Shown: piece by piece, positions 43,350 to 51,799 of the stretch
How positions within the stretch are numbered: position 1 is the stretch's first letter
How the letters are laid out: every line of letters begins with the position of its first letter
NCBI RefSeq assembly: GCF_003240585.1
Contig: NZ_PCDP01000028.1
Span: forward strand, 1-64,000
Source of the DNA: Arminella tubonensis
GTDB lineage: Bacteria > Pseudomonadota > Alphaproteobacteria > Rhizobiales > Rhizobiaceae
Length of the DNA: 64,000 nt
Direction: 5' to 3'
Made by a program: the position numbers and the translations under genes
Notes under the pieces: generated by a model
Database searches by the model: none
Seen by the model: only the letters and a program-made list of their open reading frames with translations
What the model was told of the DNA's origin: nothing

Positions 43350-44018
43350 GAGCCTTAACTCGTCCTCGCTGATCGAGAAGCACTTTTACAACGCTTGGAA
43401 CGCTTTCATCGATGCCAAGACACCCATCCGGACCACCCAATTCGGTGCGGACCCAGCCGGGGGTCCACAAGAACAAGTGCCCGTGCGTCTTCCTTGTGCC
43501 GAGCCGAATAGCTACGCATGAACATGTTGAGAGCCCTTGCTGCCGCGAATACACTTCTCTTATTCCCATCGTATTGTTGTCAACGCTTCCCTGACCCGAG
43601 GACATGACACCGATTAGGCCATCCGGTGAGACGAGATGTTCTGGACCCTCAACGTTTCGCATGGGGCTGAGCGCATTGGTTACCAGGACGCGAATAAACT
43701 CGTCGGTCGTCACCTCGCCGATTGTTTCGTTCGGATCGTTTGTCGTTCCGGCATTCACAAATAGGATATCGAATAGCCGGCCAGCCACGCCTCACTCAGC
43801 GATGCAAGCTGAGCCGGTTCATTATATCGAGTGTTTCAATTGTAACCCGACGGTCAGAGTGGTTCGGCCAGATCATGCAGCTTGGTTCGGGTGGCCGCCC
43901 TCCGGAGCGTGCCGACGACGTTCCATTTTTGAAGAATTCTTCGGTCGGCGCATGGCCGAGCCCTCGTGATGCGCCGATGATCAAGATGCTGTTGGTGGAA
44001 ATTGATGAAGATGTGTCA
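43350..44018 (-). pseudogene. Short-chain dehydrogenase/reductase, frameshifted
   Basis: Minus-strand reading from about 44018 gives LIIGASRGLGHA (TGxxxGIG-type NAD loop) and EEFFKNG. After frame changes WNVVGTLRRAATRTKLHDLA and VTIETLDI appear, and finally an open stretch AGRLFDILFVNAGTTNDPNE, TTDEFIRVLVTNALSPMR and SPDGLIGVMSSGQGSV. The stretch TPGWVRTELGGPD and VKVLLDQRG ends it. The catalytic Tyr-x-x-x-Lys region reads REVYSRQQGLST, with the Lys replaced. At least three frameshifts occur in the first third. It was probably the divergent partner of the LysR regulator whose first codons survive at 44146. Confidence 0.8.
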
Positions 44019-44145
44019 TGGACGCCTCCTCTGTTGGTTGAGAGCCAAATATGAAAGCCAATCTCGATTTCACCAGACGCACAAAAGGCAAAGAATAGTT
44101 GCGTCCAGCGCTAGCGTTGGAGCCGATCCGCTTTATTGGATTTCT

Positions 44146-44199
44146 ATGGAACACATCGATCTCAACCTCCTCACTGTTCTCGACGTGCTACTTTTCTGA
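44146..44199 (+). pseudogene. First 17 codons of a LysR-family regulator
   Basis: ATG 44146 gives MEHIDLNLLTVLDVLLF and a stop at 44197-44199. The M-x-x-IDLNLL-x-VLD-x-LL start is the stereotyped N-terminus of LysR-type regulators. The rest of the gene has been lost; following DNA leads into a TetR-like remnant. Placement divergent from the SDR pseudogene fits the common SDR/LysR pair. Confidence 0.6.
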
Positions 44200-44394
44200 A
44201 AGCAGCCGCCGCGGTCGGACCTCATCAAAGCGATAATCCGACGCGACGTCGAGGTTCGGGCGAAGCTTGGACCTTGGCCGAAAACCATGAGCCGGGCGAC
44301 GCCCTCTCACGGTGATGAGCCATCTCATCGACTTCATCGCCTTAAAGTGTCATCCAGGCCCTGCGCTTCATTCGGCGACCACTCCTATCAGGCG

Positions 44395-44593
44395 CTTCCG
44401 GATTTCGTTCTCGGCAAACTTACCCTGGCGCTTCACAGCCTGCTCGAAGCCACGGCGGTCCGGTGCGATCCGCGACGACGTCGAGGCCGGCGATCTGTTA
44501 AACGCGGGGATGCGGCCCGCAACGCCGTCGATCGACGGCGACACCGCACAGGCAAGGCGAATGGTGGCCCTGCTCGTCGACGGCCTACGATAA
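44395..44593 (+). pseudogene. C-terminal remnant of a TetR-family regulator
   Basis: LPDFVLGKLTLALHSLLEAT in one frame, then (shift near 44455) GAIRDDVEAGDLLNAGMRP and DTAQARRMVALLVDGLR with a stop at 44593. The pattern of an acidic turn before DLL, followed about 25 residues later by A-R-x-M-V-x-LL-x-DGLR, is the usual last helix of TetR ligand domains. The DNA-binding domain is not found. From 44600 to 44924 nothing is recognised. Confidence 0.5.
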
Positions 44594-44924
44594 CGCCAGA
44601 TGTGAGGGTACCTCGCGCTGGGCGATAGACGCGCGGCGAACCAGCCCGTCAGGTCGGGCATCCCCATTTGATTGGCAGGTTGCCTCACGGATGTGCACCC
44701 TGTTCACGCTTCCGCCGTCCATCACGCGCTCGGCAAATTGTTGCGCGCCCCACGCGTTCACCATGTGCGACAGGCGTCATAAACAACAAGGCATCCGAGT
44801 TCCGACTGCACGCGATAGGCTCGCACAAGCACCAATGACGAAAGTGAGGTTGCATGACTAGTCCACAGTAGCGGAGTGATGGCTGAGATAGCCGGAACGA
44901 CCGCGTGATGAAAGGCTTGAGAGT

Positions 44925-46634
44925 TTGAAAAGCGCGGCAGCTCAAATACAGACATTTCAAGATCCGAATCTTATCATGGGCAAAGCACCGATCGTCCGGG
45001 CGATCTATGAGAGAAGGGATATCAGTGTCCTATGGGACCAGCTGTTTGCGCGCGTTTCTACCAACCTCGCTGATGCTGCCGCATTTATGGACGCGTCCAT
45101 TCTATTGCACACCGTTGGAGAGCAGGAGAAGGCGGCAATCAGTCAGCAGGGTGCACTGGCGATCAGCCGAAATTACCGAATACGAAACGGACGGGGCATT
45201 GGCCCTAACGTCCTCGTTTTTGCGACTGCCGGTGATTTCATGGCGAACACGCCGATCGAATTTCTTCTCGAGAATTCCGACGCAAATATCCTGCTCCACT
45301 ATGTCGATGCCGATACCAAGGATCTCGACGATGTCCCTGAGCACGACGTCGCGTTCGTCGCGATCGGCGAGGCCCCAGCCAATCTTGCAGTATTGGAGAA
45401 CCTCGAGCGGCTTTTGGGCGGGTGGGTCGGCCCGATCATGAACAATGCACCTCGCCACATCATGGCGCTGTCACGAGACGGAGTCGCGGAAGCCTTCAAG
45501 GACGAACCATCGATCCTGGCCCCCGCCACAGCGCGCGTTTCCCGTACCCTAGTCGACAAACTAGGTTCCGGGGAGATCGAAGTTCAATCGATTCTCGACG
45601 ACTGCTGTTTCCCTCTCATCGTCCGACCAGTCGGCACTCACGCCGGCAAGGGAATGGAAAAAATCTCGACACCATCGGAGCTTTCGGCCTTCCTGGAGTC
45701 TCAGGCCGAGACCGAATTCTACATCATGCCATTCATCGACTACAGCGGTGAAGATGGAAAATTCCGAAAGCAGCGAATCGCCTGCATCAATGGAAGGCCC
45801 TATGCGAGCCACCTGGCAATTTCCGACCACTGGATGGTGCACTATCTGAGCGCAGGCATGGCCCAGCATGAAGATCGACGTGCAGAAGAGGCCTTGTGGA
45901 TGGCCAACTTCGATAGCGACTTTGCGGTGCGTCACGCCCGCGCATTTGACGCTCTTCATCGGCGTTTCGGGCTGGACTACTTCGCCATCGATTGTGCAGA
46001 GCTTGCCGATGGACGCCTGTTGCTGTTCGAGGCGGATGTGGCGATGATCGTTCACTCAATGGATTCGGAGAGTACCTACCCATACAAGAAGGGAGCGATG
46101 AGCAAGCTCTTTACGGCGTTCGAGAAGGCGCTTGAGCAGCGTGTGGCGCGGGCGACGGCGACATCCACGATCCAATGCGGCCATACGGGGAAACCGCCTG
46201 TCTATCAAAGAACCGAGAATGACTGCCTGATTTGCGCCCTGGCAATGTACACAGGCCGAACCTATGAGGAAATTCAGGAAATCGCGCGAGACTGCGATCC
46301 GGCATTCCCGTTCGGAGGACCGATGAGCCACTCGATAATGCGTGGCGTTGCCAACAAGTGCGGGCTCGTTCTCTTGAGTGGCATTTACATGCTCTGGTCG
46401 AAGCCGGCGATCATCGGGGTCGCTTCCCCTACGATTCCCAATACCGGTCACGCTGTTTTCTGGGACGGGGAAAAAATCATCGATCCTGGTTTCAGCGATC
46501 GCGTCGATCGCTCCTATGTCGACCGATGCGGATTGGAATTCACACAGCGGGCAAGCGATCTAGAGCCGCTGATCAGCCATGATGTTCAGGTCGCCTACAT
46601 GGCGGGCGCCGTGGCAGTCAATGAGCCGATTTGA
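44925..46634 (+). CDS. ATP-grasp ligase fused to a papain-like (C39-type) peptidase domain
   Basis: 569 residues if the TTG at 44925 is used; ATG 44976 (MGKAPIVRAIYERRD) is an alternative. Residues 40-90 are a short helical, TPR-like segment. Residues 95-405 resemble a RimK/D-Ala-D-Ala-ligase ATP-grasp: FPLIVRPVGTHAGKGMEKI supplies the ATP-binding Lys/Gly loop, and LDYFAIDCAELADGRLLLFE ends with a metal-binding acidic residue. Residues 425-569 are a cysteine-peptidase-like domain with QRTENDCLICALAMYTG (Cys434), NTGHAVFWDG (His509) and IIDPG (Asp521), a plausible C39/papain triad. A ligase and a peptidase/amidase in one chain recall glutathionylspermidine synthetase/amidase in logic, though the families differ. 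It heads a three-gene cassette with two PLP enzymes. Function unknown. Confidence 0.82.
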   Translation: MKSAAAQIQTFQDPNLIMGKAPIVRAIYERRDISVLWDQLFARVSTNLADAAAFMDASILLHTVGEQEKAAISQQGALAISRNYRIRNGRGIGPNVLVFATAGDFMANTPIEFLLENSDANILLHYVDADTKDLDDVPEHDVAFVAIGEAPANLAVLENLERLLGGWVGPIMNNAPRHIMALSRDGVAEAFKDEPSILAPATARVSRTLVDKLGSGEIEVQSILDDCCFPLIVRPVGTHAGKGMEKISTPSELSAFLESQAETEFYIMPFIDYSGEDGKFRKQRIACINGRPYASHLAISDHWMVHYLSAGMAQHEDRRAEEALWMANFDSDFAVRHARAFDALHRRFGLDYFAIDCAELADGRLLLFEADVAMIVHSMDSESTYPYKKGAMSKLFTAFEKALEQRVARATATSTIQCGHTGKPPVYQRTENDCLICALAMYTGRTYEEIQEIARDCDPAFPFGGPMSHSIMRGVANKCGLVLLSGIYMLWSKPAIIGVASPTIPNTGHAVFWDGEKIIDPGFSDRVDRSYVDRCGLEFTQRASDLEPLISHDVQVAYMAGAVAVNEPI

Positions 46635-46675
46635 TCGGCCCCCACCACGCTACTGCTTCAAGCACGGAGAACATC

Positions 46676-48217
46676 ATGCCCGCAATACGTGGGATCCAGA
46701 AAGCGCCGATCGGCCGGGTTTCGGAAACCGGCAAACTGGATCAGCTTTTGGCATCCACAACTTCCGTATCACTCTTGCTCGGGACGGGAGGCGACAGGCG
46801 CATCTGGCCTGATCCGATCACTCGACGCAATCGATATGGAACACTGGCGACGCCGGCCGACGATGAGATATCGTTCGCGTCGACGACCGCGAGCAATGTT
46901 TCCGGCGAGGGTTTCCTCGCCGCCGGCATTGAATTGGCCCGTCTCGTCAATGTTGAATCGACCTCCCCTCTTGTCGTCGACCAATGGTTTGCCGACGTCC
47001 GTCACCGCATCGGTCTCTATCTCGGCTGCGCCAACGCGGAAATCATTCTAGCCGCGTCAGGAACAGATGCGGAGCTTTTGGCGCTTTGTCTGTTTGCCGG
47101 CCTTTCCAAGCGACCGTTGACCAACATCCTGGTCGCGCCGGACGAGACCGGAAGCGGGGTCCCGCAGGCGGCCGCGGGACGTCACTATTCCGATTTCACC
47201 GCGCTTGGCACCGCCGTGGAAGCCGGCGCCTCTCTGGAAGGTCTCTCGCCTGACCGCATCGACGTACGCGTGATTGCCATCCGCGACGAGACGGGTGCAG
47301 CCCGCGACCAACACCAAATCGATACGGATCTGATCGCCGCTGTCGAACACGAACTTGGGCGCGATCGCGATGTCCTTGTTCACGTGCTCGACACCTCAAA
47401 GACAGGCTTGACCGGGGTTACCCGCCAGACAGCGCGTCACGTGGCCGCGCTTGCTCCCGGACGCGTCCACGTCATCGTCGATGCCTGCCAATTCCGCTGC
47501 TCGATCTCTGCCCTGCAGCAGGATCTTGCCGACGGCTTTATCGTAGCTGTCACCGGATCGAAGTTCATCGCCGGGCCGCCCTTTTCAGGTGCACTTCTAG
47601 TTCCCGCAGCGCTTGCGGCGGAGTTTGCCGCGAGGGCTGATCTTCCGGCAGGTCTGTCCGACTATACGGCAGCTCACGATTGGCCAGCGTCCCTTCGTGA
47701 GCAAATGACCTTTGTGTTCAGGTCGGAGTTCAACCTCGGCCTGGGCCTGCGGTGGGCCGCCGCTCTGGCAAGCCTCAGTCGCTACGCCGAAATCGCAGAA
47801 TCCCGGCAGCGCACGATCAAAGATCATTTCGTCAGCCTAGTGCGTTCTCGATTGGAAGGTGCGAAGGAGATTTTTCTTCATCCCGACGATGATGGTGACC
47901 ATCTCGGCGCGCGCGCCATCGTTCCGTTGACGATGACACAGGCTTCCGGCGCATTCGCTTCGTTCGAGGAATCCCAACGGATTCATTTGATGATGCGCGA
48001 GCTTGTGGAAGGCCCGATTTGTCATATGGGCCAGGCCGTGCGTCTCGGAGGGCGTACCGTTCTGCGTCTCGCCGCGAGCGCCGCCGACGTCGTCACCGTT
48101 TCAGCAAGAATGACGGCCGGACAATCTTTGTATCAAGCATCGAGGCCGATCGAATCCAGACTTGACGGCCTGTTCGATAAGTTGTCTGCAGTGCTTCGCT
48201 ATCGCCAGACCATCTGA
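46676..48217 (+). CDS. Fold-type I PLP enzyme, class V aminotransferase/desulfurase-like
   Basis: 513 residues from ATG 46676 (CGGAGA site). The phosphate-binding turn is LAASGTDAELLAL (Gly129-Thr130), the cofactor Asp269 is in HVIVDACQFRCS, and the Schiff-base Lys296 is in VAVTGSKFIAGPPFSG. The N-terminal 75 residues are family-specific and contain a WPDPITRRNRYG stretch. The VDA-x-Q and SK motifs resemble cysteine desulfurases and class V aminotransferases, but the overall sequence is not one I can name. It begins 41 bases after the ATP-grasp gene and ends 28 bases before the decarboxylase, so the three genes look like an operon. Substrate unknown. Confidence 0.85.
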   Translation: MPAIRGIQKAPIGRVSETGKLDQLLASTTSVSLLLGTGGDRRIWPDPITRRNRYGTLATPADDEISFASTTASNVSGEGFLAAGIELARLVNVESTSPLVVDQWFADVRHRIGLYLGCANAEIILAASGTDAELLALCLFAGLSKRPLTNILVAPDETGSGVPQAAAGRHYSDFTALGTAVEAGASLEGLSPDRIDVRVIAIRDETGAARDQHQIDTDLIAAVEHELGRDRDVLVHVLDTSKTGLTGVTRQTARHVAALAPGRVHVIVDACQFRCSISALQQDLADGFIVAVTGSKFIAGPPFSGALLVPAALAAEFAARADLPAGLSDYTAAHDWPASLREQMTFVFRSEFNLGLGLRWAAALASLSRYAEIAESRQRTIKDHFVSLVRSRLEGAKEIFLHPDDDGDHLGARAIVPLTMTQASGAFASFEESQRIHLMMRELVEGPICHMGQAVRLGGRTVLRLAASAADVVTVSARMTAGQSLYQASRPIESRLDGLFDKLSAVLRYRQTI

Positions 48218-48245
48218 TTGTGCCGGCGATCGAGGGAAACTTGTC

Positions 48246-49691
48246 ATGGTAAGCGATCCCGCAAAGAACTCTCCCAGCCTTGATCCATCGAACTGGGACG
48301 AATTTCGCCAGCTTGCCCACGGCATGCTGGATGAAATGATTACCCACATCGAAACAATTCGGCAGAAGCCAGTATGGCAACCGCCGGCGGACGAAACACG
48401 GGCGCGGTTTGCCCGGCCGTTGCCGAATGAACGGCGAGAGCTCGGCGATGTCCTTGATGATGTGCGCGCTCACATCCTCCCATTCGCCACCGGCAATTTG
48501 CATCCCTTATTTATGGGATGGGTTCATGGCGCAGGAACGCCGATCGGGATTATGGCAGAAATCGTCGCAGCCGGCCTGAACCTCAATTGCGGCGGCCGCG
48601 ATCATGTCGGCCTTGAGGTCGAACAGCAGATCGTCCGCTGGATGAGTGAGACCCTCGGCTATCCGAAAGGCGCGAACGGCTTGTTCCTCACCGGCTCTTC
48701 GATGGCAAACTTTCTCGCGGTCACCATCGCCAAGACCGAAGCGCTGGGGCAATCTGTCCGGGAAACCGGCCTGCGAAACGCCGACTCCGAGCTTGTCGCC
48801 TATACGTCGGCCGAGGCCCATGGGTGTATCGCTCAGGCCATTCAGCTATCGGGCATCGGGTCCGCAAATTTGAGGAAGATTGCGGTCGACGCAGCCGGAA
48901 GAATGCTGCCCAGCGTATTGTCCGCAACGATTGAGCAAGACCGAGCGTTGGGATTGCTGCCCTTTCTCGTCGTCGCGACCGCAGGAACTGTCAATACCGG
49001 TGCAGTCGATCCGCTTGAGGAGATTGCTGCCATCGCGTCCGGTGAAAAGCTTTGGTATCATGTCGATGGAGCAATTGGCGCTCTCGCCATGTTCTCTGCC
49101 TCCATGCGTGGCCTGTTCAAAGGCATCGAGAGGTCATCCTCGGTGGCGCTGGATTTTCATAAATGGGGCCAGGTTCCCTATGACGCCGGATTTCTGCTGG
49201 TGCGGGACGGCGATGCCCAAAAGCGCGCTTTTGCACAGCCGGCGGCCTACCTGCAGCGAGCGGATCGCGGGCTTGCGGCTGGGGACACCTGGCCTTGCGA
49301 TTTGGGGCCGGACCTGTCACGCGGGTTTCGCGCATTGAAAACATGGATGACAATCGAGGCGCTTGGAACGGAGCGCATTGGACAGTCGATTGCATATACC
49401 TGCGAGGTCGCGCGTCATCTTGCCAAACGGTTGGAAAGCGACCCGATATTTGAACTGAAGGCGCCCGTTGCCCTCAACATTGTTTGCTTTGGCATTCGTG
49501 GAAAGAACAATGAATTCGTCCGCAATCTGGTGTTGGATCTTCAGGAATCGGGCATGGCAGCACCGTCGTGGACCACGCTCAAAGGCGAGTTGGTCGTGCG
49601 CTGCGCCATCGTCAATCACCGCACGACGATCGATGATATCGACCAGTTCATCGAGACACTCAGCCGATATTTGGCCGAACGCAGTCTTTAA
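48246..49691 (+). CDS. Group II PLP-dependent decarboxylase (aromatic/acidic amino acid type)
   Basis: 481 residues from ATG 48246 (GAGGG about ten bases upstream). It has the HP-x-F-x-GW-x-H-x-AG start typical of group II decarboxylases (NLHPLFMGWVHGAGTP), the PLP-stacking His192 in TSAEAHGCIA, Asp274 in WYHVDGAIGALA, and the Schiff-base Lys306 in ALDFHKWGQVPYD. The family includes aromatic amino acid, glutamate and tyrosine decarboxylases; the pocket here does not settle the substrate. It is last in the cassette with the ATP-grasp/peptidase and the class V-like PLP enzyme. It may supply the amine that the ligase joins to a carboxylate (inference). Confidence 0.88.
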   Translation: MVSDPAKNSPSLDPSNWDEFRQLAHGMLDEMITHIETIRQKPVWQPPADETRARFARPLPNERRELGDVLDDVRAHILPFATGNLHPLFMGWVHGAGTPIGIMAEIVAAGLNLNCGGRDHVGLEVEQQIVRWMSETLGYPKGANGLFLTGSSMANFLAVTIAKTEALGQSVRETGLRNADSELVAYTSAEAHGCIAQAIQLSGIGSANLRKIAVDAAGRMLPSVLSATIEQDRALGLLPFLVVATAGTVNTGAVDPLEEIAAIASGEKLWYHVDGAIGALAMFSASMRGLFKGIERSSSVALDFHKWGQVPYDAGFLLVRDGDAQKRAFAQPAAYLQRADRGLAAGDTWPCDLGPDLSRGFRALKTWMTIEALGTERIGQSIAYTCEVARHLAKRLESDPIFELKAPVALNIVCFGIRGKNNEFVRNLVLDLQESGMAAPSWTTLKGELVVRCAIVNHRTTIDDIDQFIETLSRYLAERSL

Positions 49692-49779
49692 AAGCCAGAT
49701 GCGGCGGCTATCGCTGCAAGTTGCGGTCGAGTGCCTCTCGACGCCATGGACGTCGAGAGAGGCCTGTTCGCGTAAAAGC

Positions 49780-50568
49780 TCAGATTTGCGACGGCTCATC
49801 GAACTTCACGTCGACCGGTTTGTGGACAATTGTCATGTGGGCGACAAGACCGGCGATACTCGCAAGGAATAGCAAACTCGTGACGATCGTCCCGAACCCG
49901 AGGCCACCATACTCTGTCGGCTGTGACAGTAGATCGCCGAACGATGCACCCAGTGGGCGGGTAAAGATATAAGCGAGCCAGAAGGCAAGTATGGCATTCA
50001 TTCCGAGGCCGTAATACGCCAGTGCAATGGCGCCGATAATAGCCCCGAACAAAACGCCGGTCGTCAGATATCCGAGGGCAAACACCTCTGCGACAAGATC
50101 GCCGACAGCCGTCCCCAGAGCGAAGGTGAAGAGAATGGCAAGCCAATAGAAGGCTTCCCGTCTCGTGGTGCGTATCGAATGAATAGACAAGGTTCTCTCA
50201 GATGCATACCAGACGGCAAATGTGACGATCAGTGCAATGGTGAAGGCGATCGCCGTGGACTGCAGGGCAACACCGAAATTGTCAACCAGGTTATCGGTGA
50301 CCAGCGTGCCGACGATGCTGATCAGAACAACGGCAATCCAATAGACCGGCGGGACGTAACGTCGCTGCAGGAACTGCCAGACCAGCGCGACGATCAGCAC
50401 AGCCCCCATCATCAGCGAGGTGGCAGTCAAGCCGAGCCCAAGATTGACCGCAAGGTAGTCGGCGGCGGTTTCACCCATGGTGACAGCCATGAGCTTTATC
50501 AGCCAGAATTGAACAGTGACTTCCGGCACGCGGTTCCTGTTGACCGTTGCTGTGAGATCATACTTCAT
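49780..50568 (-). CDS. COG4705 multi-pass membrane protein
   Basis: 262 residues from ATG 50568, supported by a GGGAG site; an upstream frame to 50595 would overlap the next gene. About eight hydrophobic spans in four repeats of an MGE/D-type pattern are visible. Each has an acidic-turn motif: KLMAVTMGETAADYLAVNLG, IVGTLVTDNLVDNFG, FALGTAVGDLVAEVFALGY and TRPLGASFGDLLSQP. This is the COG4705 family (uncharacterised membrane-anchored proteins). The repeated G/TE-T-x-x-D motif within membranes suggests ion or metal transport, which is not proven. It lies downstream of a small periplasmic protein and divergent from a two-component system. Confidence 0.87.
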   Translation of the reverse strand: MKYDLTATVNRNRVPEVTVQFWLIKLMAVTMGETAADYLAVNLGLGLTATSLMMGAVLIVALVWQFLQRRYVPPVYWIAVVLISIVGTLVTDNLVDNFGVALQSTAIAFTIALIVTFAVWYASERTLSIHSIRTTRREAFYWLAILFTFALGTAVGDLVAEVFALGYLTTGVLFGAIIGAIALAYYGLGMNAILAFWLAYIFTRPLGASFGDLLSQPTEYGGLGFGTIVTSLLFLASIAGLVAHMTIVHKPVDVKFDEPSQI

Positions 50569-50591
50569 AGGCCATCTCCCTTGCACGACAG

Positions 50592-50852
50592 TCACTTTTT
50601 GATGATCGCCATTGCGTCGGTGGAGAACTTGTCGGAGCGCGCATCGTCGTCCGCATTGCAGCGCTCCACGGCCTTGGCTTCGAGATCGTTGACCTTGGCC
50701 AAATCACCGGCGCTCAGCTTGGCGTTGGCCTTGGCGGCGCGCATCTCTTTCAGCATTTCTTCGCATGGCACGGTCGCCGCCACCGCGAAAGACGTCCCAA
50801 GTCCTGCGCTCGCAAGCGTTGTCAGAAGAGAAATTGCGATGATCTTGTACAT
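50592..50852 (-). CDS. Small periplasmic helical protein
   Basis: 86 residues with a signal peptide (residues 5-25, cleavage after SFAVA about residue 25). A helical mature part follows, with CEEMLKEMRAAKANAKLSAG and KVNDLEAKAVERCNADDDAR. Two Cys (about residues 30 and 69) could form a disulphide that clamps two helices. It precedes the COG4705 gene by 23 bases on the same strand, so they are probably one operon. The pair lies divergent from an OmpR-type regulator, which may control it. Function unknown. Confidence 0.72.
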   Translation of the reverse strand: MYKIIAISLLTTLASAGLGTSFAVAATVPCEEMLKEMRAAKANAKLSAGDLAKVNDLEAKAVERCNADDDARSDKFSTDAMAIIKK

Positions 50853-51121
50853 AACCTTGTCCCGTGTTGTGAAGCGGTGAGGCTTCAGTTTAGCGTACCG
50901 CGAACATAGGCGGCGGCCACTGGTCTACAGTGCGGCTCATACGACGGCCTTGCCGGAGCAATACGGTTTCGTAAGGTTGCCGCTGTTCAGGATGTTGCCT
51001 GCGGAACCGGCGCTGCTTTACAAAAGCGTAATGTTACAGGAAGGTATTTGACAGGATTTGCGCGTAGAAGCAGGGTTAGCCATTGGGATCAAGCATCCCT
51101 TGAGACTTTTGGGGCCGGTCG

Positions 51122-51799
51122 ATGCGAATTCTAGTGATTGAAGACGACCTCAAGACGTCCGACTATATCGTCAAGGGCTTTGCGGAAATGGGTCACGTCT
51201 GTGACGTCGTGGCGGATGGGCGCGACGCCCTTTTTCAAGCAACGCGCGAAAACTACGACATCCTGATCGTCGATCGGATGCTGCCAGGGCTCGACGGCCT
51301 ATCATTGGTGAAGGCGGTCCGTGCAGCTAAAGTCAGGACCCCGGCAATCTTTCTGACATCGATCGGCGGCGTAGACGACCGAGTGGAAGGGTTGGAGGCA
51401 GGAGGGGACGACTATCTGCTGAAGCCGTTTGCTTTCTCCGAATTGTCCGCAAGGGTCAATGCGCTCAGCCGCCGCCCGCCGTCCCAAGAACAAATCACCG
51501 TCCTGCGTATCGCCGATCTGGAGCTTGATCTGGTCAAACGCCAGGTCCGACGCGGCGAGCAGCCCATCGAGCTCCAACCCCGGGAATTTACGTTGCTGGA
51601 AGTCTTGATGCGAAGCGAGGGCCGCGTAGTTACGCGCACCATGCTGCTGGAACGAGTATGGAATTTTCATTTCGATCCCAAGACGAGCGTGGTGGAGACC
51701 CACGTCAGCCGCCTGCGAGCAAAGGTCGACAAGCCGTTTCCGCTACAGTTGATCCATACCATTCGCAACACCGGCTACAGCCTGCATGGGCCACGCTAG
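51122..51799 (+). CDS. OmpR-family response regulator
   Basis: 225 residues. Receiver domain with ILVIEDDLKTSD (acidic pocket), phospho-Asp51 (ILIVDRMLPGLDG) and Lys about 101 (DDYLLKPFAF). The C-terminal winged helix (about 130-225) has QPREFTLLEVLMRSEGRVVT, RTMLLERVWNFHFDP and the recognition helix VETHVSRLRAK. It resembles the CopR/IrlR/PfeR metal or stress branch, but the ligand is not certain. Its stop overlaps the start of the kinase gene by 14 bases, a usual arrangement for coupled two-component genes. It is divergent from the COG4705/small periplasmic protein operon. Confidence 0.95.
   Translation: MRILVIEDDLKTSDYIVKGFAEMGHVCDVVADGRDALFQATRENYDILIVDRMLPGLDGLSLVKAVRAAKVRTPAIFLTSIGGVDDRVEGLEAGGDDYLLKPFAFSELSARVNALSRRPPSQEQITVLRIADLELDLVKRQVRRGEQPIELQPREFTLLEVLMRSEGRVVTRTMLLERVWNFHFDPKTSVVETHVSRLRAKVDKPFPLQLIHTIRNTGYSLHGPR

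Noticed and set aside
51018..51038. Two TTACA elements as an OmpR-type direct repeat upstream of the response regulator
   Set aside because: The 16-base spacing does not fit the 10-11 base repeat typical of OmpR-family sites, and the match is only five bases.
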